Assembly (NCBI RefSeq): GCF_025148635.1
Contig: NZ_CP102269.1
Coordinates: 3,410,001 to 3,474,000 of the forward strand
DNA from: Butyricimonas virosa
GTDB taxonomy: Bacteria > Bacteroidota > Bacteroidia > Bacteroidales > Marinifilaceae
Reading direction: 5' to 3'
Length of the DNA: 64,000 nt
The notes beneath the pieces were generated by a model. The model was not told the DNA's origin, made no database searches, and saw nothing but the letters and a program-made list of their open reading frames with translations. Positions 1 to 9,337 of this stretch are shown one piece after another (positions within the stretch are counted from its first letter, which is position 1; each line of letters begins with the position of its first letter). The translations under genes were made by a program, and so were the position numbers.

Positions 1-501
1 TCTCCGACTTTTATCAGTGGGGATTTTATTAAAGGAATGGTATGGGGACACCCTACTGATTGTGATAATCTACCGGTTAATAATTTATCCACGGATAGGA
101 TTGTGTTTACTGCCGGGGCAACGAATACGCTGAACGTGGATGGAGTGCAAGGTGATCTGGCTAAATATCTTCGGAATTGTGAGGTCGTTTATATCGGAGA
201 AGAGCCGGAACAGTTATGGGATCAAGATGCTTACGGGATAAAACGGGATGTAGTTACGTTGGAATTAAGTAAAGCAAATGTGAATTATTCGGTAACAAAT
301 GTGGCGGAGAGAAAAGCGATCGTGCTCGTACGGTTACTGAATAAAGGCAAGGTACTTGAATTCCGGATCGTTGATTATGAACCGACAGATTTCTTGACAG
401 GAACCTATTATGACGAGACTCACCCGGGTTGGGGGGAACCTAAAGAGTATCCCATGAGAGAGTTGTATCCCTTGGTATTCCGTTTTAATAAAGTAGAATA
501 A
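1..501 (+). CDS. C-terminal part of an unrecognised protein (5' end outside window)
   Basis: The frame is open from base 1 (first codons read SPTFISGDFIKG) to a stop at 499-501, so only the last 166 residues are visible. The first in-window ATG at 37 is probably internal. The stretch is acidic and aromatic-rich with no membrane segment or catalytic motif that I recognise. It lies 34 bases before a secreted metalloprotease gene on the same strand, so the two may be co-transcribed. By context it could be a cell-surface or periplasmic protein of the kind that accompanies SusD-type loci, but that is inference and I do not assign a family. Confidence 0.75.
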   Translation, partial: SPTFISGDFIKGMVWGHPTDCDNLPVNNLSTDRIVFTAGATNTLNVDGVQGDLAKYLRNCEVVYIGEEPEQLWDQDAYGIKRDVVTLELSKANVNYSVTNVAERKAIVLVRLLNKGKVLEFRIVDYEPTDFLTGTYYDETHPGWGEPKEYPMRELYPLVFRFNKVE

Positions 502-535
502 CCTCTTTTAATGTCTTACTATAAAATTGAAAAGT

Positions 536-3172
536 ATGAAAAAATGGATGCTAGTATTGTTCGTGGCACTTTTCGTGCTACCTTGTTCACGGGAAGCGGA
601 TGCTGCCGGGCGGAAAAAGAAAGGTAAAAATGCCGCCACGGCTAAGGTGACGGAGAAGAAAAGTGCTTATGACAAATTATTTCAGAAAGAGTCGTGTGAG
701 ACGGTGAAAAGCAATTTTATCACCTTGCATAAGGTGGATGGAAAATTGTATTTCGAGATTCCCATGAAATACTTGGGACGGGAGATGTTATTCGCTTCCA
801 CGTTGACATCAACCTCCAGCAATGATTTTTGCGACGTGGGGTACAAGCAGAATGACCCGCTACACGTGAGGTTCACGAAAATTGATAGTACAATCTACTT
901 GAACGAGGTGAATGCTTTCGTGACTTCCAATCCGAAAGAACCTTCTTTGCAAAAAGCGATTGATAAGAATTTTGCGGATGCCGTGTTGTATTCATACAAG
1001 ATTGCAGCCTACACGCCGGATAGTACCGCGGTGGTGATTGATGTGACACCGATATTCACGACGGACATGAAGGAATTTGCCTTTCTTCCGACGACGATCA
1101 TGGGATTGATCCAGTTGAATTCTACATTCAACAAAGACGGTGTTGCTTTAGGTGAAGTCAAAGCATTTGATGATAACTTGAGCGTGAAATCCATGTTATC
1201 TTATAAAGTGTCGTTGAAATTCATGTCGTTCTCGTTTCTTGATAATATGTCATTGACGGCCACGGTGACCCGTTCTCTATTGTTGTTGCCGGAAGAGAAA
1301 ATGCGTCCCCGGATTTCCGATTCACGGGTAGGCATTTTTATCACGAGTAAACAACACGTCTCTACGGAGAAGGATGGAATTCAGAATTATACGCTGGCTA
1401 ACCGTTGGCGCATGGAGCCTAAAGATATGGCGGCTTTTCAGCGGGGTGAACTCGTGGAGCCCGTGAAACCGATCGTGTTTTATATTGACGATGCTTTCCC
1501 GGAATTATGGAAACAGCCGATAAAAGAAGGTACATTGCGGTGGAATGCAGCTTTCGAGAAGATTGGGTTTAAAAATGCCGTGCAAGTACGTGATTTCCCG
1601 AAGGATGATCCCGAATTCGATCCGGATAACCTGAAATATTCCTGTATTCGTTATTTGCCCTCCTCGACGGCAAATGCAATGGGACCGTCGTGGGTGGACC
1701 CGACGACCGGGGAAATTGTTAATGCCTCTGTTCTGGTTTACAATGACGTGATTCGTTTGATTAATAACTGGCGTTTCGTGCAGACGGCGCAAATCGATCC
1801 GTCCGTGAGGGCGAAGAAGATGCCGGATGACATCGTGAAAGAGTCTATTGCTTACGTGGTTGCTCATGAGGTGGGGCATTGTCTCGGTTTCATGCACAAT
1901 ATGTCGGCTTCTGCCGCTTATCCGGTAGATTCGTTGCGTTCCGCTTCTTTCACCAACACGTACGGAACAACACCCTGTATTATGGATTACGCCCGTTTTA
2001 ATTACGTGGCTCAACCCGGAGACAAGGGGGTGCGCTTGACCCCGCCGGATTTGGGTATATATGATTATTTCCTGGTGAAATGGAACTATCAGCCTTTACC
2101 ACAGGTGAATAATGAATGGGAAGAGCAAGCTATTCTTGAGAGTTGGGTGGACGAGAAAGCCGGGGATCCTCGCTATCGTTATGGAAGACAGCAGATTTAT
2201 TCCCGCTATGATCCGAGTGCTATTGAAGAGGACTTGGGGGACGATCCGGTGAAAGCCGCGGAGTACGGGATAAAGAATCTGAAATATATCTTGTCTAACT
2301 TGGGAGAATGGGTGAATGACGATGCGGATTTCACGCACCGGGAAGAGCTATACAAGCAGCTGGCCAATCAATATTATCGTTATATCATGAACGTGATGTA
2401 TAACGTGGGTGGTATTTATTTGACGGAAGTAAAAGACGGAACGAAGGGACAGCGCCATGAACCGGTTGCTAAGGAAAAACAACGAGCTTCTTTAGCGTGG
2501 ATACTAAAAGAGTTTAAGTCTTCGGATTGGCTAAGTAAGACAGATTTGAAAAAGAATTTCACCATGGGAGTGGATATGACTCCGGTGTTACAAAAAAGAA
2601 TACTGGACCAGTTGGAACGTTTGACCGGGAATATTATTCTGTCCTCTCATCTCGCGTCCAACCCATACACGATTCAGGAATTCCTGACAGACTTGTATAA
2701 TGGTGCGTTTGAGAACACGGTAAAAGGACGGGCTTTGACGGATGCCGATAAAATGTTGCAACAGTTTATCGTGGATGTTTCCGCCAGTTCGTTGAAAGAC
2801 GCGGGTGCAGGGGCTTTGCGGATGTTGACGGATGCGGCTTATATGCCTTCCGTGGAAGAGATTGCGGCGTATGGCCTGGATGAAACCGGATTGATCAACA
2901 AGTATCTTGATCAATTCCGTCAGGTGGAGCAAGAACGTGGCCCCGGTTACGTGGCACAACAGATGGCGTTAAATGAATTTGGTTATGGATATGGTTTCGT
3001 GCGGAAAGTGAATACCGGAGAGATTGATAATTCTAAAGTGTACTTGCAGGATATGGCCTTGAAAGCTCAACGACTTTTGAATTCCAAGATTGCCGGTGCG
3101 ACAGGAGATACGAAAATTCATTATCAATCGTTGTTGATGAAGTTGAATAAGTCTTTAAAGGATAGTAAATAA
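536..3172 (+). CDS. Secreted zinc-dependent metalloprotease (DUF5117/DUF5118 type)
   Basis: An 878-residue exported protein. The start is taken as ATG 536 (MKKWMLVLFVALFVLP...), which gives a good signal peptide; a TTG nine bases upstream is less likely. The metzincin zinc motif HEVGHCLGFMH lies at residues 444-454 (H444, H448 and H454 as zinc ligands, E445 catalytic), followed by IMDYARFNYVAQPGD, which fits the Met-turn region. The layout (long N-terminal region, WRMEPKDMAAFQRGELVEPVKPI block, then catalytic domain) is that of Bacteroidetes metalloproteases carrying DUF5117 and DUF5118. The substrate is unknown. A paralogue lies at 42132-44699 on the other strand. An intrinsic terminator follows the stop codon. 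Confidence 0.9.
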   Translation: MKKWMLVLFVALFVLPCSREADAAGRKKKGKNAATAKVTEKKSAYDKLFQKESCETVKSNFITLHKVDGKLYFEIPMKYLGREMLFASTLTSTSSNDFCDVGYKQNDPLHVRFTKIDSTIYLNEVNAFVTSNPKEPSLQKAIDKNFADAVLYSYKIAAYTPDSTAVVIDVTPIFTTDMKEFAFLPTTIMGLIQLNSTFNKDGVALGEVKAFDDNLSVKSMLSYKVSLKFMSFSFLDNMSLTATVTRSLLLLPEEKMRPRISDSRVGIFITSKQHVSTEKDGIQNYTLANRWRMEPKDMAAFQRGELVEPVKPIVFYIDDAFPELWKQPIKEGTLRWNAAFEKIGFKNAVQVRDFPKDDPEFDPDNLKYSCIRYLPSSTANAMGPSWVDPTTGEIVNASVLVYNDVIRLINNWRFVQTAQIDPSVRAKKMPDDIVKESIAYVVAHEVGHCLGFMHNMSASAAYPVDSLRSASFTNTYGTTPCIMDYARFNYVAQPGDKGVRLTPPDLGIYDYFLVKWNYQPLPQVNNEWEEQAILESWVDEKAGDPRYRYGRQQIYSRYDPSAIEEDLGDDPVKAAEYGIKNLKYILSNLGEWVNDDADFTHREELYKQLANQYYRYIMNVMYNVGGIYLTEVKDGTKGQRHEPVAKEKQRASLAWILKEFKSSDWLSKTDLKKNFTMGVDMTPVLQKRILDQLERLTGNIILSSHLASNPYTIQEFLTDLYNGAFENTVKGRALTDADKMLQQFIVDVSASSLKDAGAGALRMLTDAAYMPSVEEIAAYGLDETGLINKYLDQFRQVEQERGPGYVAQQMALNEFGYGYGFVRKVNTGEIDNSKVYLQDMALKAQRLLNSKIAGATGDTKIHYQSLLMKLNKSLKDSK

Positions 3173-3178
3173 AGATAA

Positions 3179-3207
3179 AGAGCCCGATTTTTCCGGGCTC
3201 TTTTTTT
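3179..3207 (+). terminator. Intrinsic terminator after the metalloprotease gene
   Basis: An 8 bp stem (AGAGCCCG/CGGGCTCT) with a 7-base A/T-rich loop is followed by a T-run. It sits between convergent genes, and its T-run overlaps the stop codon of the pseudouridine synthase gene on the minus strand. Confidence 0.9.
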
Positions 3208-3904
3208 ATGATTCTAAATTCTCGTAGAAAAACTTCCAAAGCGTGTCATTCAAGGGTGGGGGAGCGACAATCGTGATCTTTTCCTGTTTCACCGGGTGGG
3301 TGAACGTGATAGACCGGGCGTGGAGGCTGATTCCACCACCTTCATTGGAGCGGGGAAAACCGTATTTCAAGTCCCCTTTGATAGGACATCCGATCTTTGC
3401 CAACTGGCAACGAATCTGGTGATGGCGTCCCGTGCAAAGTTTCACTTCTAACAAATAGTAACGTTGTCCGCATCCCAATAATTTATATTCCAGGATGGCC
3501 TCTTTCGCTCCACTTTTGGGTTTATTGTAAGCATAGGATTTATTCTTTTCTGCATCCCGCACCATGTAGTGGGTTAATTTGGCATGATCTTCTTCGGGAA
3601 GATTACCCACGATCGCCCAGTATATTTTGGTGATTTCCTGATCATGTTCCTGGAACATTTTGTTCAGTCTTACCAGTGCCTTACTGGTTTTGGCGAACAA
3701 TACAACTCCACTTACGGGGCGATCCACCCGGTGAGGAATCCCGAGGTAAACATCTCCCGGTTTGTTATATTTCTCTTTGATGTATGCCTTAACACGCTCG
3801 CTGAGAGGTTCGTCACCTGTCTGGTCTGCCTGCACAATATCGGAAACCTTTTTGTTGATAGCGATAATGTGGTTATCCTCGTATAATATTTCCAGATTCT
3901 TCAT
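3206..3904 (-). CDS. RluA-family RNA pseudouridine synthase
   Basis: A 232-residue enzyme converting uridine to pseudouridine in rRNA or tRNA. The family signature appears as HRVDRPVSG at residues 58-66, with D61 as the catalytic aspartate, and the later motif GRHHQIRCQLA is typical of the RluA fold. The protein is short, with no N-terminal S4 domain, like RluC-like single-domain members in Bacteroidetes. The target position cannot be read from sequence. It is convergent with the metalloprotease gene and 76 bases from panB, from which it is separated by a low-complexity repeat. Confidence 0.9.
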   Translation of the reverse strand: MKNLEILYEDNHIIAINKKVSDIVQADQTGDEPLSERVKAYIKEKYNKPGDVYLGIPHRVDRPVSGVVLFAKTSKALVRLNKMFQEHDQEITKIYWAIVGNLPEEDHAKLTHYMVRDAEKNKSYAYNKPKSGAKEAILEYKLLGCGQRYYLLEVKLCTGRHHQIRCQLAKIGCPIKGDLKYGFPRSNEGGGISLHARSITFTHPVKQEKITIVAPPPLNDTLWKFFYENLES

Positions 3905-3980
3905 GTATTTTTGATTTATGATTTACGATTTATGATTCATGATTTTTAATCTAAAATCTAAAATCATAAAATCTAAAATT
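3905..3980. repeat. Intergenic word repeat (TCTAAAATC / GATTTATGATT type)
   Basis: The stretch consists of degenerate copies of TGATTTATGAT followed by copies of their near-complement ATCTAAAATC, so it can fold into an A/T-rich hairpin. The same word family recurs before miaA at 34754-34847. Analogous but different words occur at 40256-40325, 51192-51260, 58557-58640 and 62218-62392. Confidence 0.6.
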
Positions 3981-4796
3981 TTAATATTGTTCTCTCTCGT
4001 TCGGGAAATTACCGCTTTTCACATCGTTGATGTAATTGCCCACGGCTCCCGTCATCTCCGCGTACAAATTGTGGTAACGACGTAAGAAACGGGGAGAAAA
4101 TTCCTGGTTGATACCCAGCATATCGTGGATCACGAGAACCTGCCCGTCAACGCCGCCCCCGGCACCGATCCCGATGATCGGGATAGTCAATTCTTTGGCA
4201 ACTTGCGTAGCCAGTTTTGCCGGGATCTTTTCCAGCACGATAGCGAAACATCCGGCCTCTTCCAAAAGATGGGCATCTTCGATCAGCTTTTTAGCCTCTG
4301 CGTCCTCTTGGGCACGCACCACATAAGTACCAAATTTATGGATGCTTTGCGGGGTTAGTCCGAGGTGTCCCATAACCGGGATTCCGGCTGACAGGATACG
4401 TGTTATGGATTCAACGACTTCTCGCCCGCCTTCCAGTTTCACGGCGTCGGCACTAGTCTCCTTCATGATACGGATAGCTGAGCAAAGCGCTTCTTTACTG
4501 TTTCCTTGGTAGCTACCGAAAGGTAGGTCCACGACAACCAGCGCACGATCTACACCTCTCACCACGGATGCCCCGTGATAGATCATTTGATCCAGCGTGA
4601 TCGGCAGGGTCGTTTCGTTTCCGGCCATCACGTTAGAGGCGGAATCTCCAACCAGAATTACATCAATACCAGCATTGTCAATAATTTGAGCCATCGAGAA
4701 ATCGTAGGCCGTTAACATACTTATCTTTTCCCCCTTGAGTTTCATTTCTGATAACACGTGGGTGGTTACTCTCTTTACTTTCTTTTGAACAGACAT
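3981..4796 (-). CDS. panB: 3-methyl-2-oxobutanoate hydroxymethyltransferase (ketopantoate hydroxymethyltransferase)
   Basis: A 271-residue cytosolic TIM-barrel enzyme that adds a hydroxymethyl group from methylene-tetrahydrofolate to alpha-ketoisovalerate, the first committed step of pantothenate and CoA synthesis. Family motifs visible are ISMLTAYDFSMAQIIDNAGID, VGDSASNVMAG (metal-binding region), VKLEGG, MGHLGLTPQS and IPIIGIGAGGGVDGQVLVIHDMLG. Length matches the family. It is the last gene of a minus-strand series after psd, 31 bases away, and may be transcribed with it. Confidence 0.97.
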   Translation of the reverse strand: MSVQKKVKRVTTHVLSEMKLKGEKISMLTAYDFSMAQIIDNAGIDVILVGDSASNVMAGNETTLPITLDQMIYHGASVVRGVDRALVVVDLPFGSYQGNSKEALCSAIRIMKETSADAVKLEGGREVVESITRILSAGIPVMGHLGLTPQSIHKFGTYVVRAQEDAEAKKLIEDAHLLEEAGCFAIVLEKIPAKLATQVAKELTIPIIGIGAGGGVDGQVLVIHDMLGINQEFSPRFLRRYHNLYAEMTGAVGNYINDVKSGNFPNEREQY

Positions 4797-4827
4797 AGTA
4801 ATAATGATTTACGAATCTTCGGTATGA

Positions 4828-5499
4828 TTACTTGGATTCGGGTTCTTGAAATGTTCCGATAAGGGTTTGCGACCCTGTTACTTTTTGGCCGAGTTTCACG
4901 TCAATTTTAGTTCCTAATGGTAGGTACAAATCTACCCGGGAACCGAATTTGATGAATCCGGCATGTTCGTTCTGGCGGGCTTTACCCCCGACCGGAGCGT
5001 ATGAAACAATACGTTTTGCCATGGCTCCGGCAATCTGTCGCATCACGATTTCTTGTCCGTTGGTTGCCTCGATAGCAATGGTTGTTCTTTCGTTTTCCGT
5101 GGAAGACTTGGGCAGGTAGGCCGCCATGTATCTTCCCTGGTGATATTTGAAAAATTTGATTATTCCGTTGATAGGAAACCAGTTAATATGAACATTGAAG
5201 ATGTTCATGAAAATGGAAACCTGAATACATTGTTTTTTCAGGTATTCGGGTTCGAAAGTTTCTTCCACGACCACGATTTTCCCGTCGGCAGGGGCGAGGA
5301 TCGTGTTATCCTTCACGACAATGTGCCTGTTGGGGAACCGGAAAAAGTTTACCATCAAGAGGTACAAAATTCCGCTGACGATCAGTACCGCCCGGAAAAC
5401 AATGATATTAGGGATGAAGGCATACACGAGTACATTGATGAAAGCAAAGAGCACGAATGCTTTGAACAATAAGGTATAACCTGCTTTATGTATCTTCAT
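4828..5499 (-). CDS. psd: Phosphatidylserine decarboxylase proenzyme
   Basis: A 223-residue pyruvoyl enzyme that makes phosphatidylethanolamine from phosphatidylserine at the inner membrane. Two N-terminal hydrophobic segments (residues about 9-27 and 34-50) anchor it. FRFPNR and ILAPADGKIVVVEE mark the domain. The self-cleavage site is the Gly-Ser in IKFGSRVDLYLP near the C-terminus, where the serine would become the pyruvoyl group. The short length fits the archaeal-type/PSD-A subfamily seen in Bacteroidetes. It follows cdsA, the enzyme that makes CDP-diacylglycerol upstream in the same pathway. Confidence 0.95.
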   Translation of the reverse strand: MKIHKAGYTLLFKAFVLFAFINVLVYAFIPNIIVFRAVLIVSGILYLLMVNFFRFPNRHIVVKDNTILAPADGKIVVVEETFEPEYLKKQCIQVSIFMNIFNVHINWFPINGIIKFFKYHQGRYMAAYLPKSSTENERTTIAIEATNGQEIVMRQIAGAMAKRIVSYAPVGGKARQNEHAGFIKFGSRVDLYLPLGTKIDVKLGQKVTGSQTLIGTFQEPESK

Positions 5500-5535
5500 A
5501 TTAATTTCGTTACGTTAGTAAAACAGCGGGCAAAG

Positions 5536-6351
5536 TTAATACATGAATTCCATATAAACAAAAATAGCGGGAATTGTGAATATGATTGCATCGAATCTGT
5601 CTAAAATACCCCCGTGTCCCGGTAGTATATTGCCGGAATCCTTTATTTCGATACTACGTTTAAACAGGGATTCCAGTAAATCCCCATATATTCCGAAAAC
5701 AACCACGATACACGAAATAATGGCTGTATCCCGGATCGTGTAACCCTCGATATAGGGAGATACACACAAACCGATGATAATGGTCATCAGTCCCCCGCCG
5801 ATGGCTCCTTCCCACGATTTCTTGGGAGATATTCTGGGGAAAAGTTTATGTTTCCCGAGTAATGAACCGGAAAGGTAAGCGAAGGTATCGTTAACCCACA
5901 CGAGTAAGAACGGGAAAAAGATGATTTCCGGCATCCATTTCCCTGAGGTCATGTAGGGTAGGTATATTAGCAACGTGAAAGGTAAACTGATGTATAGCAA
6001 AGCGTAGTAGGAGAAGGCTATGTTTTGGAACCCGTTTCCCCTTTTCCGGTAGAGTTCACAGATAGACATGATGAAGGTCAACAGGAAGAAATAGAGATAG
6101 CCGTCCTTGTAATTGATGTAATTATGTAAAAATCCTACGGTGAACAGGACGCTACCGCAAAGGATGCAGAAGAATAGGTTCACGTGGATGTTCATGTGTT
6201 TCGCCATCCGGCTGAATTCCATCAGGCCAAGAATGTTGATGATAAAGAACAGGATATAAAAACAAATGGGGTGTATGAAAATACACCCTGTTAGTACTAC
6301 GACAAACAGCAGACCGCTGATTGCTCGTTTTAAAAAATTACTCACGATCAT
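5536..6351 (-). CDS. cdsA: Phosphatidate cytidylyltransferase (CDP-diglyceride synthase)
   Basis: An integral membrane enzyme that activates phosphatidic acid with CTP to CDP-diacylglycerol. I take ATG 6351 (MIVSNFLKRAISGLL) as the start, giving 271 residues; a start 39 bases upstream would lie deeper in the preceding gene. Multiple hydrophobic helices are visible, and the C-terminal signature KDSGNILPGHGGILDRFDA matches the CDS family motif. The start overlaps the end of the DUF2007 gene by 14 bases, indicating translational coupling. It lies directly upstream of psd, its pathway partner. Confidence 0.96.
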   Translation of the reverse strand: MIVSNFLKRAISGLLFVVVLTGCIFIHPICFYILFFIINILGLMEFSRMAKHMNIHVNLFFCILCGSVLFTVGFLHNYINYKDGYLYFFLLTFIMSICELYRKRGNGFQNIAFSYYALLYISLPFTLLIYLPYMTSGKWMPEIIFFPFLLVWVNDTFAYLSGSLLGKHKLFPRISPKKSWEGAIGGGLMTIIIGLCVSPYIEGYTIRDTAIISCIVVVFGIYGDLLESLFKRSIEIKDSGNILPGHGGILDRFDAIIFTIPAIFVYMEFMY

Positions 6352-6547
6352 AATAGTCTTTAATAACTTTCTTGGCTTCTTCCTGATCATCCCGGCTGAC
6401 CATCACGCTGATGTCGCCAAAGGTTTGGTAAGAAGAGTCTTTTTGATTCAAAATCACGGCCGGGATTCCCGCCTCGTCCAGTAGATCTTTTACGATCCCT
6501 GCTTCGAGTTCTCTTGTTGTTGTGAAAACAGATACCCAATTTTCCAT
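6338..6547 (-). CDS. Small DUF2007-type (putative signal-transducing) protein
   Basis: A 69-residue protein starting MENWVSVFTTTRELEAGIV. The pattern 'vftt..eleAgivkdlLdeaGIpaVilnqkDSsYqtfGdIsvmV...d...A..vI.dy' is that of DUF2007, a small alpha/beta domain often described as a putative signal-transducing protein with ACT-like topology. The longer open frame upstream (to 6682) overlaps ftsH and is not expected to be translated. It sits between ftsH and cdsA in a minus-strand series and overlaps the cdsA start. Its biochemical role is not known. Confidence 0.85.
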   Translation of the reverse strand: MENWVSVFTTTRELEAGIVKDLLDEAGIPAVILNQKDSSYQTFGDISVMVSRDDQEEAKKVIKDYYDRE

Positions 6548-6605
6548 AGTCCTCGGTTTTAAGTTTATACTGTTTTTTCCTGTCGGGAATCCTTCCGCCT
6601 TGCCG

Positions 6606-8582
6606 CTACAATTCTTCCGGTTGTTGTATTTCCTCTTCCTCTGTCCACGGACGTTTCCCGAGAATATTCTCCAAGTCATCACTAAAGATAACTTCTCGTT
6701 CGATCAATAATTCCGCCACTTGACGGTGTTGTTCCCTGTGATCGCTCAATAACTGTTTGGCTCGCTCGTAAGCGGCAGAAACCATATCTTTTACCTCTGC
6801 ATCAATCAATTCTGCTGTCTTCTCGGAATAGGGCTTGGTAAAGCTGAAATCGCTCTGACCGGTGGAATCATAATAACTCAACATTCCCACCTTGTCGCTC
6901 ATCCCGTAGATGGATACCATGGCGTAAGCCTGTTTCGTGGCTCGTTCGAGGTCATTTTGTGCACCCGTGGATATTTCCCCGAACACGATTTCCTCGGCAG
7001 CCCGTCCACCCAGCACGGAACACATCTGGTCAAGCAACTGGTCTTTCGTGGTAATTTGGCGTTCCTGCGGCAAGTACCAAGCGGCACCCAAGGCTTTTCC
7101 TCGCGGTACGATAGTTACTTTCAAAAGCGGGTGAGCGTGCTGCAGTAACCACGATACGGTGGCATGACCGGCCTCGTGATAAGCAATCGCTTTCTTTTCG
7201 CTCGGTTTGATAACTTTACTACGGTTTTCAAGTCCGCCTACGATACGATCGATAGAGTCCAGAAAGTCCTGTTTTTCCACGGCCAATTTATTTTTCCGGG
7301 CAGCAATCAGTGCGGCCTCGTTCGCCACGTTGGCGATGTCTGCGCCGGAGAATCCCGGGGTTTGTTTTGCCAAAAAGGCGTAGTCAATGTCTTCGGCGAG
7401 TTTCAACGGTTTCAAGTGAACTTTGAAAATCTCTTCCCGGTCTTTTAGTTCTGGAAGATCCACGTATATTTGGCGGTCGAAACGTCCGGCACGCAACAAG
7501 GCGCTATCCAAGATGTCTGCCCGGTTCGTGGCTGCCAGTATGATTACTCCTGAATTGGTTTCGAAACCGTCCATTTCGGTCAATAACTGGTTCAACGTGT
7601 TTTCGCGTTCATCATTGGCACCCATGTTCGGGTTTTTCCCTCTGGCTCGACCGATAGCGTCGATTTCGTCAATAAAGATGATACAGGGGGCTTTTTCTTT
7701 AGCCTGTTTGAACAAGTCGCGTACGCGGGAAGCTCCCACACCGACAAACATTTCGACGAAGTCCGATCCCGACATGGAGAAGAACGGCACGTTTGCCTCT
7801 CCTGCCATGGCTTTTGCCATCAAGGTTTTACCGGTTCCCGGAGGACCTACCAGCAAGGCTCCCTTCGGAATTTTACCTCCCAGTTTGGTGTATTTATCCG
7901 GGGATTTGAGGAAAGATACAATCTCTTCCACCTCTTGTTTAGCCTCGGCTAACCCGGCAACATCTTTGAAGGTAATCTTTATGTTGGATTCTTTGTCAAA
8001 TAATTTCGCTTTGGATTTTCCGACATTGAAAATGCCGCCACCGCCACCACCGCCGGCTCCTTTGCTCATGCGACGCATGAAGAATATCCAGATTCCCACG
8101 AATATGGCGATGGGTAGGAATAGTGTAATGACTTCTCCCCACCAGTTGAAATCGTCTTTATAGTCAATGAACACGTCGGATGCTTCTTCCGGGTATTCTT
8201 TCTGTGCATCCTGTAAATTCTTTTCAAATTGCTCCAGCGTTCCGAAAGGTACGTAGTATTGGGGACCAACACTTTTCTGATTAAATCCTTTTGCCACCAG
8301 ATCGCTGTGAGTTTCCACTTTCTCTGGTTTCAGGGTGATTTCGGCTTTACCGCCATTTCTGACGATGTAAATGTCCTTTACCTCACCTTTCGCTAAAAGG
8401 TCTGTTTTAAACTTCTGCCACGAGATCCGTTCCGGATTCGAAGGCATACTGAAAAATTGAATCCCGATAATGAAAGCGGCAATGATGATAAATGACCAGT
8501 AGCCGCCGAATTTCGGGCCTTTATTGTTTTTCCCACCGACAGGAGGGAAGTTGAAACTATCTTTTTTGTTATTTTCTGCCAT
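6606..8582 (-). CDS. ftsH: ATP-dependent zinc metalloprotease FtsH
   Basis: A 658-residue membrane-anchored AAA+ protease that degrades misfolded membrane proteins and selected cytosolic substrates as a hexamer. Visible parts are transmembrane segment 1 (residues about 28-45), a periplasmic domain, transmembrane segment 2 (about 152-169), a glycine run (about 177-183), Walker A GPPGTGKT near 246-253, Walker B IIFIDEID near 301-308, the SRH arginines (GRFDRQIYVDLP), and the zinc motif HEAGH at about 469-473. The acidic C-terminal tail TEEEEIQQPEEL is normal. It lies 8 bases after rsfS and appears to be part of one minus-strand unit with DUF2007, cdsA and psd. Confidence 0.98.
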   Translation of the reverse strand: MAENNKKDSFNFPPVGGKNNKGPKFGGYWSFIIIAAFIIGIQFFSMPSNPERISWQKFKTDLLAKGEVKDIYIVRNGGKAEITLKPEKVETHSDLVAKGFNQKSVGPQYYVPFGTLEQFEKNLQDAQKEYPEEASDVFIDYKDDFNWWGEVITLFLPIAIFVGIWIFFMRRMSKGAGGGGGGGIFNVGKSKAKLFDKESNIKITFKDVAGLAEAKQEVEEIVSFLKSPDKYTKLGGKIPKGALLVGPPGTGKTLMAKAMAGEANVPFFSMSGSDFVEMFVGVGASRVRDLFKQAKEKAPCIIFIDEIDAIGRARGKNPNMGANDERENTLNQLLTEMDGFETNSGVIILAATNRADILDSALLRAGRFDRQIYVDLPELKDREEIFKVHLKPLKLAEDIDYAFLAKQTPGFSGADIANVANEAALIAARKNKLAVEKQDFLDSIDRIVGGLENRSKVIKPSEKKAIAYHEAGHATVSWLLQHAHPLLKVTIVPRGKALGAAWYLPQERQITTKDQLLDQMCSVLGGRAAEEIVFGEISTGAQNDLERATKQAYAMVSIYGMSDKVGMLSYYDSTGQSDFSFTKPYSEKTAELIDAEVKDMVSAAYERAKQLLSDHREQHRQVAELLIEREVIFSDDLENILGKRPWTEEEEIQQPEEL

Positions 8583-8590
8583 ATTTAAGT

Positions 8591-8947
8591 TTAATTTTCT
8601 TCTACATTCGTTATTTCCGCGTCAGCCCAAAAATCTTCAAGTTGATAATAATCTCGTTGTTCTTTTTGAAATATATGTACAATCACATTTCCGTAATCCA
8701 ACACCACCCACTGGGCTTGTTGTTCTCCTTCTACGTGTAATGGTTTTTCTCCCACTTTCTCGTTGACCTCGTCATAGACAAAGTCTGTAAGACTAGCCAC
8801 GTGCGTGTTGGAAGTTCCATGACATATTACGAAAAAACTACAGAAACAGTTCTCAATTCTTCTCAAATCAATTTTTACAATATTAACCCCTTTATTTTTG
8901 TTCAGCGTTTCAATAATTTGTTCCACTAATTTTTCTGCTCCACTCAT
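8591..8947 (-). CDS. rsfS: Ribosome silencing factor RsfS (Iojap family)
   Basis: A 118-residue protein that binds ribosomal protein uL14 on the 50S subunit and blocks joining of the 30S subunit during starvation. The family pattern is clear: 'IV.iDLR.i.ncFCSFFVICHGTSNTHV.sLtDFVydeV', then 'EGeqqaqWVVLDYGNVIVHIFQkeqRdyYqLEdFWaDAEi'. Length is typical. It is the first gene of the rsfS-ftsH minus-strand series and the last core gene before the accessory island. Confidence 0.96.
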   Translation of the reverse strand: MSGAEKLVEQIIETLNKNKGVNIVKIDLRRIENCFCSFFVICHGTSNTHVASLTDFVYDEVNEKVGEKPLHVEGEQQAQWVVLDYGNVIVHIFQKEQRDYYQLEDFWADAEITNVEEN

Positions 8948-9090
8948 TCTTTAAAAACTAATTTCTAATTAAGGTACAAATATACATTTTAATATTTAAT
9001 CCAAACGTGTTTTGTAAGTACACTTCACTGTTTTTTATACAAAAACAATCGTTTTTTTGTAATCGGTTGATAGATAAGACTTAAAGAGTA

Positions 9091-9160
9091 GAAAGTTCGG
9101 TAGCCGGTAGCGATTTGGTAGCTGTGCGGGTTTCGCTGCATTGCTTCGCTTTGCTCTTGG
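9091..9160 (+). repeat. Left end-like sequence, inverted relative to 30750-30848
   Basis: The segment starts GAAAGTTCGG-TAGCC and ends CGCTTTGCTCTTGG. The right margin of the island, read on the minus strand, contains CAAAGTTCGGCTAC and CGCTTTGCC...GCTCTTGG in the same order. The match is patchy, but two separate blocks agree in order and orientation. It may be a mobile-element end or attachment region; the exact boundary is not resolved. Confidence 0.4.
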
Positions 9161-9337
9161 AACTGATGCAAATATACTAATTTTGACCGAAAAAGGGAAG
9201 TGTTTCGGGGGATTTTTTATTTTTTCGGGATTACCAGATTACAGGAAAAGCATAAAACCGGAGGCGGTGCAAGAAACGGGGTTGCACTTGTGTTTTTACT
9301 GGAAGTGTAAAGTATTGATTTTCAGAGTGCATTTGAC

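Noticed and set aside
7423..8163. Long frame antisense to ftsH
   Set aside because: Shadow of a conserved gene; no independent start signals or domains.
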